Source: an uncultured Bacteroidia bacterium | GTDB lineage: Bacteria > Bacteroidota > Bacteroidia > Bacteroidales > UBA932 | Reading direction: 5' to 3' | Assembly (NCBI GenBank): GCA_902789445.1 | Contig: CADAOB010000005.1 | Location: 1-64,000 of the forward strand | Length of the DNA: 64,000 bases | Shown here: positions 34,755-44,078 of the stretch, piece after piece | How positions within the stretch are numbered: position 1 is the first letter of the stretch | How the letters are laid out: each line of letters opens with the position of its first letter | The notes under the pieces: generated by a model | The model's database searches: none | What the model was told of the DNA's origin: nothing | Seen by the model: the letters and a program-made list of their open reading frames with translations, nothing else | Translations under genes and position numbers: made by a program

Positions 34755-35834
34755 TTATGGAAAAAGGACCTTATGCCATTGAGGAATAACGTTCTGTACT
34801 GAAAAAGTTTCTGCAAAGCGCTTCCCGCGGACAGACAGTGCTCGCCTATACGCAACATCATCAGCAAGCCTGGCCATAGATTCAGCCAACATCTTTTCAT
34901 TTCCAATGGGGGTAAGACAACAAGCATCACTATTGCCAAACAGTTCTTTTGCACTCTCAAATTCTGTAGAAATGCAGGGCAAACCCATCATCATAGCTTC
35001 AAGCAAAGCATTTGGCGTTCCTTCATAATCGGAAGACAAGACAAATTGCTCCGCATTCGCAATCAAAAAATGAACATTTTCCTTATATCCCTCTAGAAAA
35101 ACTTTGTCCGACAGACAAAACTGTTCAATCAATTGTTTATAGCCGACCTCATCATAATCATAAGACCTTCCGTAAATATGCAATGTATGAAGCGGGTGGT
35201 CTTTCGCGAACAAGGCGAAAGCTTTCAACAGTAGCATATGGTTTTTTTGGGGGTGCAAACGCCCCATCGTAACTATTCGCTCACTACCGCCATTCGCCGA
35301 GCAATCTACCCGAACAGGGTTGGGAACTACCACCCCTTTCCGGCGAATTGCATGAGGGAACATTTCCATTACGGTATGGGACTGAAATACAACCTGATCT
35401 GCTTTCAGATATGAAAGTACCTCTTTCAAATAATAAATCCGACCTTTCCCTCTCGGATCGTTCCTTTCCGACATCACTTTACGACATCCTTTTGTTCCAG
35501 AAAAGGCATTGAGAAGATTCGGATATTCCAGCATACTCAATACAACATCCGGATGTTCTTTAAGCATTATACTTATCAACTGTCGGCGTAGGCCCAAGAA
35601 CCGGCGAGCAGCGGTAAAAAAAACGCCGGCTTTTCCTGGTATTTTGGACGGCCGATATGCGGGGTCTTTAAAAAACAGGAGACGGATCCGATTGTCCAAA
35701 GGATAGGTCTTCTTCTTCGAGAAATTCAAGATAACCACTTCATGGTCTTCTACCAATTCATTGGCGAGCCGGCTCACTACGCGCTGCGCGCCACCTGCAT
35801 ACAAATCATCGATTATGATAAGAAGTTTTTTCAT
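34755..35834 (-). CDS. Glycosyltransferase family 4
   Basis: The 359-residue GT-B enzyme starts MKKLLIIIDDLYAGGAQRVV and has IVTMGRLHPQKNHMLLLKAF and SSDYEGTPNALLEAMMMG. The ATG at 35834 overlaps the upstream stop by ATGA. The gene is the upstream edge of the AT-rich segment. It is a sister type to the enzymes at 45052 and 48042. Confidence 0.9.
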   Translation of the reverse strand: MKKLLIIIDDLYAGGAQRVVSRLANELVEDHEVVILNFSKKKTYPLDNRIRLLFFKDPAYRPSKIPGKAGVFFTAARRFLGLRRQLISIMLKEHPDVVLSMLEYPNLLNAFSGTKGCRKVMSERNDPRGKGRIYYLKEVLSYLKADQVVFQSHTVMEMFPHAIRRKGVVVPNPVRVDCSANGGSERIVTMGRLHPQKNHMLLLKAFALFAKDHPLHTLHIYGRSYDYDEVGYKQLIEQFCLSDKVFLEGYKENVHFLIANAEQFVLSSDYEGTPNALLEAMMMGLPCISTEFESAKELFGNSDACCLTPIGNEKMLAESMARLADDVAYRRALSVRGKRFAETFSVQNVIPQWHKVLFP

Positions 35835-36820
35835 CGGTTTCCCGTAATTCTTAGCATTAGCCAGGCAAGGGACGGGATTGCTGACATTGAGAGGCAAAGC
35901 ATCTTTTCGCCCCACTTGATCCCGTGGCTTTTCCAATATTCCCCAAGGAAGCGTTTCCGGCTTTCGGCAAAGAGCGAACGAGTTTCCAGATCCCGTTCCT
36001 GGAGTTTCTGGCCGACCTGCCAACCAGCAAAGACAGCCATATCCCGGAACAGACGCCGGAGCAACAGGGGGCCAAACACTTTGTTCTCCGGTGAAAGGGT
36101 AAGGTACTTTTCCGGAAGGATCTTCGCACGTCCGTTCCAGTGCTTGGAAACAGATGTCTGCTGATGCGTGTTCGATGTATCGTGCTGAAACCACCAGTAC
36201 AAGGTTTTGTCCAGAAATATGCACTCATTCGCCCGAAGAAAAACGGTCAGATTGAAATCGAAGTCCTGTCCACGCTCGATATTCTTGTTCCGGAGATCCT
36301 GTATCAGTTGCCGCCGGTAAAGTTTGTTCCATTCGAAGACAAAAAGCGTGTCGCCGCCGGCCATCAGTCCTTCTATCATATCTTTTCGCAGCAGGACCTG
36401 CGGCAGCGGAATGCTGTCGGGCCGCGAGATGTCCTCTTCGGAAGAGAACGTCGCGACGCCCCTAATCAGCACCAAGTCTGCTTCCGGATGAAGCACGGCG
36501 GCATCATGCATCAGCCGGAGCATGTCGACATTGAAATAGTCGTCGCTGTCGATGAAAATCAGCCAGTCACCTGTCGCAATGTCGTGACCAGCGTTGCGGG
36601 CTGAATAGCAGCCGCCGTTTTCCTTGTGAATGACGCGGCAGCGCGAATCCTGCAGGGCATATTCGTCGCAAAGTTGCCCGGATTCATCCGTGGAACCATC
36701 ATCCACGAGGATGATCTCCAGATGAGGGTACGTCTGCCTACCGACCGACTGAAGGCAGCGAGAAAGAAACTTGGATGTGTTATAAACCAAGACGATGACA
36801 GATATCAATTCTTCTTTCAT
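35831..36820 (-). CDS. Glycosyltransferase family 2
   Basis: The 329-residue GT-A enzyme has ISVIVLVYNTSKFLSRCL, LVDDGSTDESG and the metal motif FIDSDDYFN. The ATG at 36820 comes two bases after the stop of the acetyltransferase gene; an in-frame GTG nine bases earlier is an alternative. Base composition returns to the normal level in this gene. Confidence 0.9.
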   Translation of the reverse strand: MKEELISVIVLVYNTSKFLSRCLQSVGRQTYPHLEIILVDDGSTDESGQLCDEYALQDSRCRVIHKENGGCYSARNAGHDIATGDWLIFIDSDDYFNVDMLRLMHDAAVLHPEADLVLIRGVATFSSEEDISRPDSIPLPQVLLRKDMIEGLMAGGDTLFVFEWNKLYRRQLIQDLRNKNIERGQDFDFNLTVFLRANECIFLDKTLYWWFQHDTSNTHQQTSVSKHWNGRAKILPEKYLTLSPENKVFGPLLLRRLFRDMAVFAGWQVGQKLQERDLETRSLFAESRKRFLGEYWKSHGIKWGEKMLCLSMSAIPSLAWLMLRITGNR

Positions 36821-36821
36821 C

Positions 36822-37343
36822 TTAGACACAATTTCGGATGTCCAACGTCCGTCTTACCCGGACTACCGAGCCGTCGGGGATGATGCCACTAATGATGCAC
36901 CCTGCCCCGATTACGCAGTTCTTCCCAATCTTCGCACCTTTCAGGATGATGACATCCGAAGCGATCCAACATCCGTCACCAATGGCGATGGGCGCCGTCG
37001 TCAACTCCGGACTGACACCCGTTTCAGGACTGTGCCGGTGGTTGTTGTCGAAAATCTTGACACCGGGACCGAACATACAGCGCTTCCCGATAGAAACTTG
37101 CTCATGGGCACTGATCAGGCAAAAGCGGTTGAAATAGCACCCCTCGCCGATTTCAAGCAACCCTTTCCCGTGAACTTCAAAGTCACAGTACGGTGCAAAG
37201 TCACAATTCCGCCCGATTTTCAAGACACCCCGGTCAAAGAGCCGGAGCGTACAGCGGGGTGAAATGCGCTGGATCCACGCCACACGATACCGGCCGGGGT
37301 GAAGCAGTTTCTTCACCGCAGACCAGATTGCATTATAAAGCAT
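36822..37343 (-). CDS. Left-handed beta-helix acetyltransferase
   Basis: The 173-residue protein has the hexapeptide repeats of the maltose/galactoside acetyltransferase family (VLKIGRNCDFAPY, LLEIGEGCYFN, IAIGDGCWIASDVIIL, AKIGKNCVIGAGCII) and FDNNHRHSPE, which holds the catalytic-type histidine. It would put an O-acetyl group on the polysaccharide from acetyl-CoA. The start at 37343 overlaps the upstream stop by 11 bases. An ATG seven codons earlier is also possible. Confidence 0.88.
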   Translation of the reverse strand: MLYNAIWSAVKKLLHPGRYRVAWIQRISPRCTLRLFDRGVLKIGRNCDFAPYCDFEVHGKGLLEIGEGCYFNRFCLISAHEQVSIGKRCMFGPGVKIFDNNHRHSPETGVSPELTTAPIAIGDGCWIASDVIILKGAKIGKNCVIGAGCIISGIIPDGSVVRVRRTLDIRNCV

Positions 37344-38490
37344 TAAAAGCAAAGCGGTTACCATCTTTTATAAAAGTCACAATCCCATCCGCGCATCCCT
37401 CGTTGTCCATAGGCACGATGCGCCCGTCCACGCCGTTTTTCACAAGGCTCCGCGCTGTCGGGAAAGCCGAGAGGACGACAGGCTTGTCCAGTGTCTGCGC
37501 CTCCAGGACGGTCATCGGACTTCCTTCGTAACGGGACGGCTGGACATAGATGTCACAAGCCTTCATATAGGGGTACGGATTCTCTTTTTTGCCGAGAATC
37601 CGGACATAATCCTCCATTCCGCATTCCTGGATCTTTCGCCGGATCAATGATTCTTCTTCGCCGAAACCGATCAGGTACCAGCATACATCCAGGCCGGTTG
37701 CCCGGATCCTCCGGCAGATATCCGGCACGTTGTCGTAATTCTTCGCATGGCTGAAACGGCCCACGGAAAGCAGATTGATGCGGCCCGGCGTTCGCGGCAT
37801 CTCCCGTCCGACTTCCTCCGGACCCAGCGCCATTGCCTGCTGCCGGATCCACGCGCAGGGGACCCGGTTCGGAATCAGCACGATTCTCTCGGAAAGCGAC
37901 GGGAAAACCGCAAGAAAATGCCGGGTCACTTCCGGAGAAATCGAAACGATCCGGTCATAACCGGACCATACGGGCAATTCCAGTGCGGCGTCAATATCAA
38001 CCTGCGAGTAATCGGTATGGATCCAGGCGGCTTTGCGCCGGGCCCGGACTTTATTGAGCACATAATCGTGCGGCATCAGGTAGCTCACGGCCAGGTCGTA
38101 TTCTTTTTCCGGATGAATGTCCGGGAGAACTGTGACCACATTACGGGATATATACGAGAAAACCGCCGTACCGTCTTTCGGGCGACGCTTCCTTGCATAG
38201 GCTGCGTATTGGCGCAAAGCCCGCCATCGCGCCCACGCAATCCGCCAATACCCGCTTGCAAGGACGCTTCGCAGCGGCCGCTCGATCTGCGCATACTGCG
38301 GAATCTCCGGAAGCAGCTGTACTTGCGGCGGAATCGCCGCCATCAGTTCGCCACGATGACTGTAAACGAACAGATCCACCTCAACCTGGTTGAAATCCAG
38401 CGAATCCAGCAGTCCGAGCAGACTTTTCTCGGCCCCGCCGAGTTCCAGATAGTGAATCGCGAAAAGTATCTTTTTCTTCAAATCAAGCAA
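37333..38490 (-). CDS. Glycosyltransferase family 4
   Basis: The 385-residue GT-B enzyme has ILFAIHYLELGGAEKSLLG, LLSVGRFSHAKNYDNV and QPSRYEGSPMTVLEAQ. The start must be a TTG: either 38490, which overlaps the stop of the AAA gene, or 38481 (TTG, giving MKKKILFAI). The weak start may keep its expression low. Confidence 0.87.
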   Translation of the reverse strand: MLDLKKKILFAIHYLELGGAEKSLLGLLDSLDFNQVEVDLFVYSHRGELMAAIPPQVQLLPEIPQYAQIERPLRSVLASGYWRIAWARWRALRQYAAYARKRRPKDGTAVFSYISRNVVTVLPDIHPEKEYDLAVSYLMPHDYVLNKVRARRKAAWIHTDYSQVDIDAALELPVWSGYDRIVSISPEVTRHFLAVFPSLSERIVLIPNRVPCAWIRQQAMALGPEEVGREMPRTPGRINLLSVGRFSHAKNYDNVPDICRRIRATGLDVCWYLIGFGEEESLIRRKIQECGMEDYVRILGKKENPYPYMKACDIYVQPSRYEGSPMTVLEAQTLDKPVVLSAFPTARSLVKNGVDGRIVPMDNEGCADGIVTFIKDGNRFAFNAL

Positions 38491-40063
38491 TAATCCAGTT
38501 CTCCACGCTGCGGGTAGCGGGATTCATCTTCACCCCGACTTTCACGACGGGACGACCGCCGGTGTCGTACGGCAGCGCATAACCTTTCCCGTCAATCTGC
38601 CGCAATGCGTCCTGCGCCGTGCCGTCCGTCTTGAATTCAAATACATACGTCGTCTGCGGCATCCACACCACCATATCGATCCGGCCGCCGGCACACTTGA
38701 CCTGCGTGCGCACATAGACATTCAGCATCGAGAAGATCAGGTAGAAGGTGTATTCATAAAAGCCTTCGGCCGTCGCCGCATCGGCCAGCTTCTTCTTGAA
38801 GCCTTCCACATACGGGATTCCCGCAAGATAAGCCTGCAGTTCCCGCATCGCCAGGTCAATGTCCTCCGCTTTGAGCGCCTTCCAGAACTTCAAGGCAAAG
38901 CCGGTCTGGACATCGCCGCTTGTCAGCCCGGTATAAGCCGGCATCAATCCTTCAATAAAGCCCACCCGGACTTCCTGATTCGGAATGGAAAGGGTATAGA
39001 GAAGCGACTCGCGGTCATAAGCCTTGAGCGTCAAATAACCACTCTGATACAAGACAGGAAGGGCATTCTGCATATTCTCAGTCGGCTGATCAAACGCCGA
39101 AGCCGGAACTTCAAGGTCATCCAATTGCGTGATGTCTGTCTGGAACTGCCGCATCAGGCGGATCAGGAAAGTAGGCGTTCCGCTTTCAAACCAGTAATTC
39201 GCCAGATCGCGTTGTTGAAAACATTTCAGCAGACTGTATGGATTGTAAACGCCTTCGGATTCCCGTGAAAAATGATAACCATCGTACTGCTGTTGCAATC
39301 GCTTGTGCATCTCCTCCTTGGAGATGCCATAGTACGCTGCTAGACGCTTTACGTCTTCCTGCATGTTATCAACCATTTCCCGGTCCGTGATGCCGCAGAT
39401 CGCAGCAAAACGCGGATCCAAAGACACGTTCAGCAAGTTGTTGAGCGTCGAGAAGATGCTCAATTGGGAAAACTTCGTAATGCCTGTGATGAAACAAAAA
39501 CGGATATTCCGTTCGCAAGCTTTCAATGGTGAATAAAACTCCTGCATCACACGGCGCATATCTTCCAATTTCCTGTCCTCATGAAGAACGTCCAGCAGAG
39601 GTGCATCATACTCATCCACAAGGACAACGACCTGTTTCCCCGTCTTCGCGACAATCCGGTTGATAAGACCCTGCAACATGCCGCCGGGTGTGATTTCATC
39701 GCGGTCGGTGCCATAATGTTTGCCGTATCCTTTCAGGAGCAGCATAAGCCTGGACGCCAAAGAGTCCGCATCTTGCTGGCCCTTGACGACACTCAAATCC
39801 AAATGGATGACAGGATATTGTTCCCAATCCTCTTCCAGCGCGGAAATCTTAAGACCATGAAACAAATCTTTATCCCCGACAAAATAAGACTCCAGTGTCG
39901 TACTGAGCAGCGACTTCCCGAAGCGCCGGGGACGGCTCAGGAAAATGTATTTGGCCTCGTGCGCCAGTTGCCACACCAGATCCGTCTTGTCAATATACAG
40001 ATAACCCCCTCGAATGATTTCCGAGAACGTCTGGATGCCGATCGGGTATTTTCTTTCAGTCAT
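38483..40063 (-). CDS. AAA-ATPase with PD-(D/E)XK nuclease-like domain (DUF1703 type)
   Basis: The 526-residue protein has an N-terminal ATPase region: PRRFGKS at 45-51 (Walker A-like) and VVVLVDEYDAPLL (Walker B-like). The C-terminal DUF1703/PD-(D/E)XK domain has the MVVWMPQTTYVFEFK core. These proteins exist in many copies in Bacteroidota and behave like mobile cargo; their role is unsettled. It stands alone inside the capsule locus with its own promoter at 40082-40113, so it is probably an insertion rather than a capsule gene. Confidence 0.88.
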   Translation of the reverse strand: MTERKYPIGIQTFSEIIRGGYLYIDKTDLVWQLAHEAKYIFLSRPRRFGKSLLSTTLESYFVGDKDLFHGLKISALEEDWEQYPVIHLDLSVVKGQQDADSLASRLMLLLKGYGKHYGTDRDEITPGGMLQGLINRIVAKTGKQVVVLVDEYDAPLLDVLHEDRKLEDMRRVMQEFYSPLKACERNIRFCFITGITKFSQLSIFSTLNNLLNVSLDPRFAAICGITDREMVDNMQEDVKRLAAYYGISKEEMHKRLQQQYDGYHFSRESEGVYNPYSLLKCFQQRDLANYWFESGTPTFLIRLMRQFQTDITQLDDLEVPASAFDQPTENMQNALPVLYQSGYLTLKAYDRESLLYTLSIPNQEVRVGFIEGLMPAYTGLTSGDVQTGFALKFWKALKAEDIDLAMRELQAYLAGIPYVEGFKKKLADAATAEGFYEYTFYLIFSMLNVYVRTQVKCAGGRIDMVVWMPQTTYVFEFKTDGTAQDALRQIDGKGYALPYDTGGRPVVKVGVKMNPATRSVENWIIA

Positions 40064-40081
40064 GGCTTACGGTCTTTCCGG

Positions 40082-40113
40082 GAAAGATACGAAATAAAAC
40101 GCAGAATCACAAA
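40082..40113 (-). promoter_or_regulatory. Promoter of the AAA/PD-(D/E)XK gene
   Basis: On the minus strand TTTG (40113-40110) and TATCTTTC (40089-40082) lie 20 bases apart. The last base differs from consensus. It sits in a 74-base gap, one of the widest in the locus. Confidence 0.55.
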
Positions 40114-40137
40114 ACCAGTATTTTTCGCGACAAAGGC

Positions 40138-41004
40138 TTATTTTTCTCCGCTGAATTGGAGCACAGCACGTAAGAACTCCAGATCACGGCTGTTGAATTT
40201 TCTGGCGAAGAGAGCCTCCGAAGATTTCAAGGCATCTAAATCGGGCCAGTCCCAATCTTGCAAAGAACCATTTTCCCGCCATCCAACAAACCGACAGCTC
40301 CCACGGACATCATCCCCTTCTTCCGGATAATAGACTTTCTCGTGAAAAGGAGACTCCAAGCAGAATGTCTGGAACAGGCTTTCGTCAGGGCAGAAAGTGT
40401 GGGTGAACGTCTTCTTGATCCAACGCTTCCGGGATAGCAGTTCCTGCGCCAGATGATCTGTAACACTTACCCATTGAGGGCCTTTCCCGAAGGAGACGCC
40501 CCGATTTCTATGAAGGTTCATTATACGTTGCAATCTAAGGAACCATTGACGAAAATGATAGGAAACGATGGTTTCCGACCTGAAGTGACGGGGATACATA
40601 TACCATCTCTGCATCCGCTCCGAAAGCATCGGCGTCATTGCAGCCGTCGTATAACCAACAAACTCCCGCCCGTCGTGTTCATCAAAAAACGAGTGAATGA
40701 AATTCTGGCTTTTCAAAGGAAGATCCACGCCGGACAAAAGATGGTAGTAATGATATGGGCCTTGACCTCTTGCCGCCTGAAACAGGGCTAACTCCGCTTC
40801 CACCATACTATAATCCCCCCACCGGACATCAACTCTTTGTTTCAGAATAAAAAGTCGGGCCCGTTCCGTATGGCACGATGGCAATGTTCTCACTTTACGG
40901 TCAAAATGCACGAAGATATCGTTCCGCGGATCATCCAGACTGTCAAGCAGGAGATGCAGGACAGCAAAGTCGGTATGTGCCAGAATCAGAAACGCGTGTT
41001 TCAT
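40138..41004 (-). CDS. GT14 core-2/I-branching glycosyltransferase
   Basis: The 288-residue protein shows the bacterial branch of GT14: MKHAFLILAHTDFAVLHLLL, DIFVHFDRK, WGDYSMVEAELALFQAA, YHYYHLLSGVDLPLKS and PDESLFQTF. Members transfer GlcNAc, xylose or similar sugars to make branches. The gene starts inside the end of the GH105-like gene (4-base overlap). Confidence 0.92.
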   Translation of the reverse strand: MKHAFLILAHTDFAVLHLLLDSLDDPRNDIFVHFDRKVRTLPSCHTERARLFILKQRVDVRWGDYSMVEAELALFQAARGQGPYHYYHLLSGVDLPLKSQNFIHSFFDEHDGREFVGYTTAAMTPMLSERMQRWYMYPRHFRSETIVSYHFRQWFLRLQRIMNLHRNRGVSFGKGPQWVSVTDHLAQELLSRKRWIKKTFTHTFCPDESLFQTFCLESPFHEKVYYPEEGDDVRGSCRFVGWRENGSLQDWDWPDLDALKSSEALFARKFNSRDLEFLRAVLQFSGEK

Positions 41005-41951
41005 TTCAGTTTTTTAAGCAATGAAAGAGTCATACCTTGTACAAAGGGGAGAATATCAAGGCATGAAGAATACAGGGAGATTGCCAACGTATCGCCTTGC
41101 GCATAATCCACTGCGCCATCACGCCGGGTCATCGTCATCAGGGCCCGAAGGCACCGCTGCGCCGCTTCCAAAAAGACTGTATCCTCCGTCATCTCATACG
41201 CCCTGACGAACAAGTGCCCGGCCAGGACGGTCGCGGAACTCTCCTTCGGGGAAGACGGATTGAAGAGAAAACTGCCGAAACTGCCGTCCGGGCGCTGTAA
41301 ATCCAGCATCCTGCCGGCAAGGCGGAGAATCCTGTCGCGCTGATGATCTGACGCCAGTAAACCGAGGATATACCAACCGGTTCCACGACCCCAATCGCAG
41401 ACGCCCATCGGAAGGTTCCGTCCGGTATCGAAAGCATGGAACGGGAAAACGCCGTCATAAAGCGCCTGATCGTACTGCGCAATCTGCCGGTCCGCCAAAT
41501 CGTCAAGACCGCAGGAATACAGAAACGGGCAAAGCAGTCCGATCGTATCCACGTAGCGGATATCCGGACTTCCTTTTCTGTAAGGAACCGTCGTATAATC
41601 CGAAAAGACTGCCTTCAATCGTGCCTCGGCAGCCGCCGGAAGCGAGTTTCTCGTCTTCAGCGCATACGCAAGAAAGGCTGTTTCAACAGGCTCACCGACA
41701 AGCTCCAGACAATCCGGACGGCTGTCGAGGAAAATGCGCGCATCCTCATCATCAAGACCAAGCAACAAGCCACCGACCTGCCATAAGTTTACCGTCTTGC
41801 TGCCCTGTCTGCCAGCGACACGCACTTCCGGCGTATGGCGAAGCCATTGCCGGGCCTTGACGGTCATAGCCTCCTGCCACCGGGCCCGGTCGGTCCATCG
41901 TCCGATATGGATCCGCGCCTGCCAGGTATTCAGATCTTGTAAGAGAGACAT
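41001..41951 (-). CDS. GH88/GH105-like alpha-barrel protein
   Basis: The 316-residue protein has an (alpha/alpha) barrel pattern. VDTIGLLCPFLY carries Asp135 in the place of the catalytic Asp of unsaturated uronyl hydrolases. CDWGRGTGWYILG (from 185) matches the WGRGNGW motif of GH105. No signal peptide is seen, so it is cytoplasmic. Within a biosynthetic operon it may edit or quality-control lipid-linked oligosaccharides. The family call is by motif only. Confidence 0.68.
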   Translation of the reverse strand: MSLLQDLNTWQARIHIGRWTDRARWQEAMTVKARQWLRHTPEVRVAGRQGSKTVNLWQVGGLLLGLDDEDARIFLDSRPDCLELVGEPVETAFLAYALKTRNSLPAAAEARLKAVFSDYTTVPYRKGSPDIRYVDTIGLLCPFLYSCGLDDLADRQIAQYDQALYDGVFPFHAFDTGRNLPMGVCDWGRGTGWYILGLLASDHQRDRILRLAGRMLDLQRPDGSFGSFLFNPSSPKESSATVLAGHLFVRAYEMTEDTVFLEAAQRCLRALMTMTRRDGAVDYAQGDTLAISLYSSCLDILPFVQGMTLSLLKKLK

Positions 41952-41956
41952 CACGT

Positions 41957-42940
41957 TTATTTATAGAGACGGCAGACAAGTGCCGGAAACCGGAACTTGA
42001 CAGCCAGATAATACAGATACTCTTTCACGTTGTCAAACGGATTCCTGAACCCGAGAATCCGGCACGACTGCCGAATCATCTCTGTGGAAAGGATTTCCCT
42101 GACACCCTCCTTCCCGGCTTCGGCCGGCAAGGCCCTCATCATCATCGGAAGCAGGTTCCGCAGGGTATAACGTGCCAGATCTGCTGAACAGGGCGAAAAG
42201 TCATCCATCCGGAATCGCCGGATCTGATCCATTTTAGCACGCCAGGATAGCGGGATGGCGTTCAGGCGTGCCGGGTCGTGGCTGGATTTCATCAGGCTGG
42301 CAGGATTATCTATGCGATAATAGTAGTAGGCTTCCTCCATCAGCAGGATCCGCCGGCTGGCGGCCATCGCTTCGGTCACAAAAACCATATCTTCTGCCAC
42401 GCGGAGTTCCGGGGTGAAACGGATATGGCCCCTTTCCAGCGTGGAACGACGGAACAGATAGCGCCACACAAAACAGAGGTCATTCGACGACTCCACATGA
42501 TCATCCGATGCTATCAGTGCATGAAAATCAAGCACCGTACCCGTCTTGAGCGAAAAAACGGAGCGACGTCCTTCAGGATACGGCATAAAAGAACACCCCA
42601 CCACATCCAGCTCTTGTGTCAACGCCTTTTCCAGAAGGCGTGCGTACATCTCCGGCGCAAGCCGGTCGTCCGCATCGGCAAAAGCCACATAGTCGCCCGT
42701 CGCTTGGTCAAGTCCGGCATTACGCGTCCTTGACGGACCCGAATTCGGCTGGCGGAAAACCCGGATGCGCGGATCCGAGTCCGCCCACCGGGAGAGTATC
42801 TCGCCAGAACTGTCCGAGGAGCCGTCATCGACGCAGAGAATCTCCATATCCTGAAACATCTGGGCACAGACAGAAGACAGGCACTCGTCCAGGAAACGCC
42901 CGGCATTGTAAACAGGAATGATGACACTCAGTTGCGGCAT
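41957..42940 (-). CDS. Glycosyltransferase family 2
   Basis: The 327-residue GT-A enzyme starts MPQLSVIIPVYNAGRFLDEC and has CVDDGSSDSSG and the metal motif FADADDRLAPE. The ATG at 42940 follows the pyruvyl transferase stop by four bases. The rest of the open frame upstream is in a different gene. Confidence 0.92.
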   Translation of the reverse strand: MPQLSVIIPVYNAGRFLDECLSSVCAQMFQDMEILCVDDGSSDSSGEILSRWADSDPRIRVFRQPNSGPSRTRNAGLDQATGDYVAFADADDRLAPEMYARLLEKALTQELDVVGCSFMPYPEGRRSVFSLKTGTVLDFHALIASDDHVESSNDLCFVWRYLFRRSTLERGHIRFTPELRVAEDMVFVTEAMAASRRILLMEEAYYYYRIDNPASLMKSSHDPARLNAIPLSWRAKMDQIRRFRMDDFSPCSADLARYTLRNLLPMMMRALPAEAGKEGVREILSTEMIRQSCRILGFRNPFDNVKEYLYYLAVKFRFPALVCRLYK

Positions 42941-42944
42941 TAGG

Positions 42945-44078
42945 CTAAAGTGACAAGCGTTGCAGCCGGCCGATGTAGTCGGGCATAAAGGCATTGAGAT
43001 GCTCCCTGAGTGCCGATTCTCGGGAAAGCATACGGAAGAACAAATCGACCAGCTCGTCCGGCCCGGACAGGCTCTGCACGGGTAGCACATACGTTTCGTT
43101 TTCCGGCATCACATCCCCCGCAATTCCGACTGCTTTGGAGGAATAGCCCAGCGCAAGCGCAGGAACGCAGGAAGAATAAGCTGCGATGCAGGCGTGGGTG
43201 CGGGCCGCGACCATAAACCGGCAGCAGGCAATGATATCTTTCAGCTCTCCCGCCGGCCGGTCCTCGACCAGGATGACGCGGCCGGAATTGCTGAATTTCT
43301 CGTACAACAGCTTCAGCGGTCTGCGGTCATCATTCTTCGCCCATACCACGTGAGGTATCAAGGCAACTGCCATATCCGTCTTTTTCAGGATTGACTCGAC
43401 AAGACCGGTAACATTGGTCATCAACGCCTCTTTGTCCTTTGCACAGCCCAGCGCCATCGGGCTGACGTTGAGGCCGACCGTATTGCCTTCCAGAAAGCCT
43501 TCCGGAAGAGAAGTATTCACCCGCTCCAACGAAAAGGCCGGATCGGGGAACAGCTCTGCCTGTCTCAATCCTTTGGCCCTCAATGCCTCATAGGAGAGAC
43601 TTTCACGCGTGATGATCCGCTTATATCCTTTCAGGTCCTCCAATAGAGCCCCTTTCAGGGAATCCGGTTCTATGGAACAGCCCCAGAGGATCGTGTCCTT
43701 GCCTTTCTTCCGCAACACCCGGTTCAGCAGATAAAGGAAACCCTGTTCTCCGTAGCAGTAATTGTCCCCGCCGATGGAAAGGGCCACATCACAGGTTTCT
43801 GCCGCCTCCAAAACAGGACGGAAAGCAAGCCGGTCGAGTGCATCGCCATCGCCCAGCCGGGACTTGAGGACAGCGGTCAGGAAAGGCAGGGAGCCCTTCC
43901 GGGCTGCTTGCTGCGCCTTGATAATCCGGCAGCAGGCATCCAGCCCATAGCGACGGTCCTGTTCGGGGGCAGAAGAGGCCAGGACAGCCTCTGCCCCGGT
44001 CAGTTTGACCGTGGACCGTACAATCGCCTCGCAACCGTGGTTGCCGCTTCCGCCGTGGGGATAGAGCAGTATCTTCAC
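42945..44078 (-). CDS. Polysaccharide pyruvyl transferase
   Basis: The 377-residue protein adds a pyruvate ketal to a sugar, giving the polymer a negative charge. It has the family N-terminus ILLYPHGGSGNHGCEAI, a middle SIGGDNYCYGEQ, and the GT-B-like C-terminus AARTHACIAAYSSCVPAL. The GTG start at 44078 overlaps the upstream stop as GTGA. Confidence 0.92.
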   Translation of the reverse strand: MKILLYPHGGSGNHGCEAIVRSTVKLTGAEAVLASSAPEQDRRYGLDACCRIIKAQQAARKGSLPFLTAVLKSRLGDGDALDRLAFRPVLEAAETCDVALSIGGDNYCYGEQGFLYLLNRVLRKKGKDTILWGCSIEPDSLKGALLEDLKGYKRIITRESLSYEALRAKGLRQAELFPDPAFSLERVNTSLPEGFLEGNTVGLNVSPMALGCAKDKEALMTNVTGLVESILKKTDMAVALIPHVVWAKNDDRRPLKLLYEKFSNSGRVILVEDRPAGELKDIIACCRFMVAARTHACIAAYSSCVPALALGYSSKAVGIAGDVMPENETYVLPVQSLSGPDELVDLFFRMLSRESALREHLNAFMPDYIGRLQRLSL

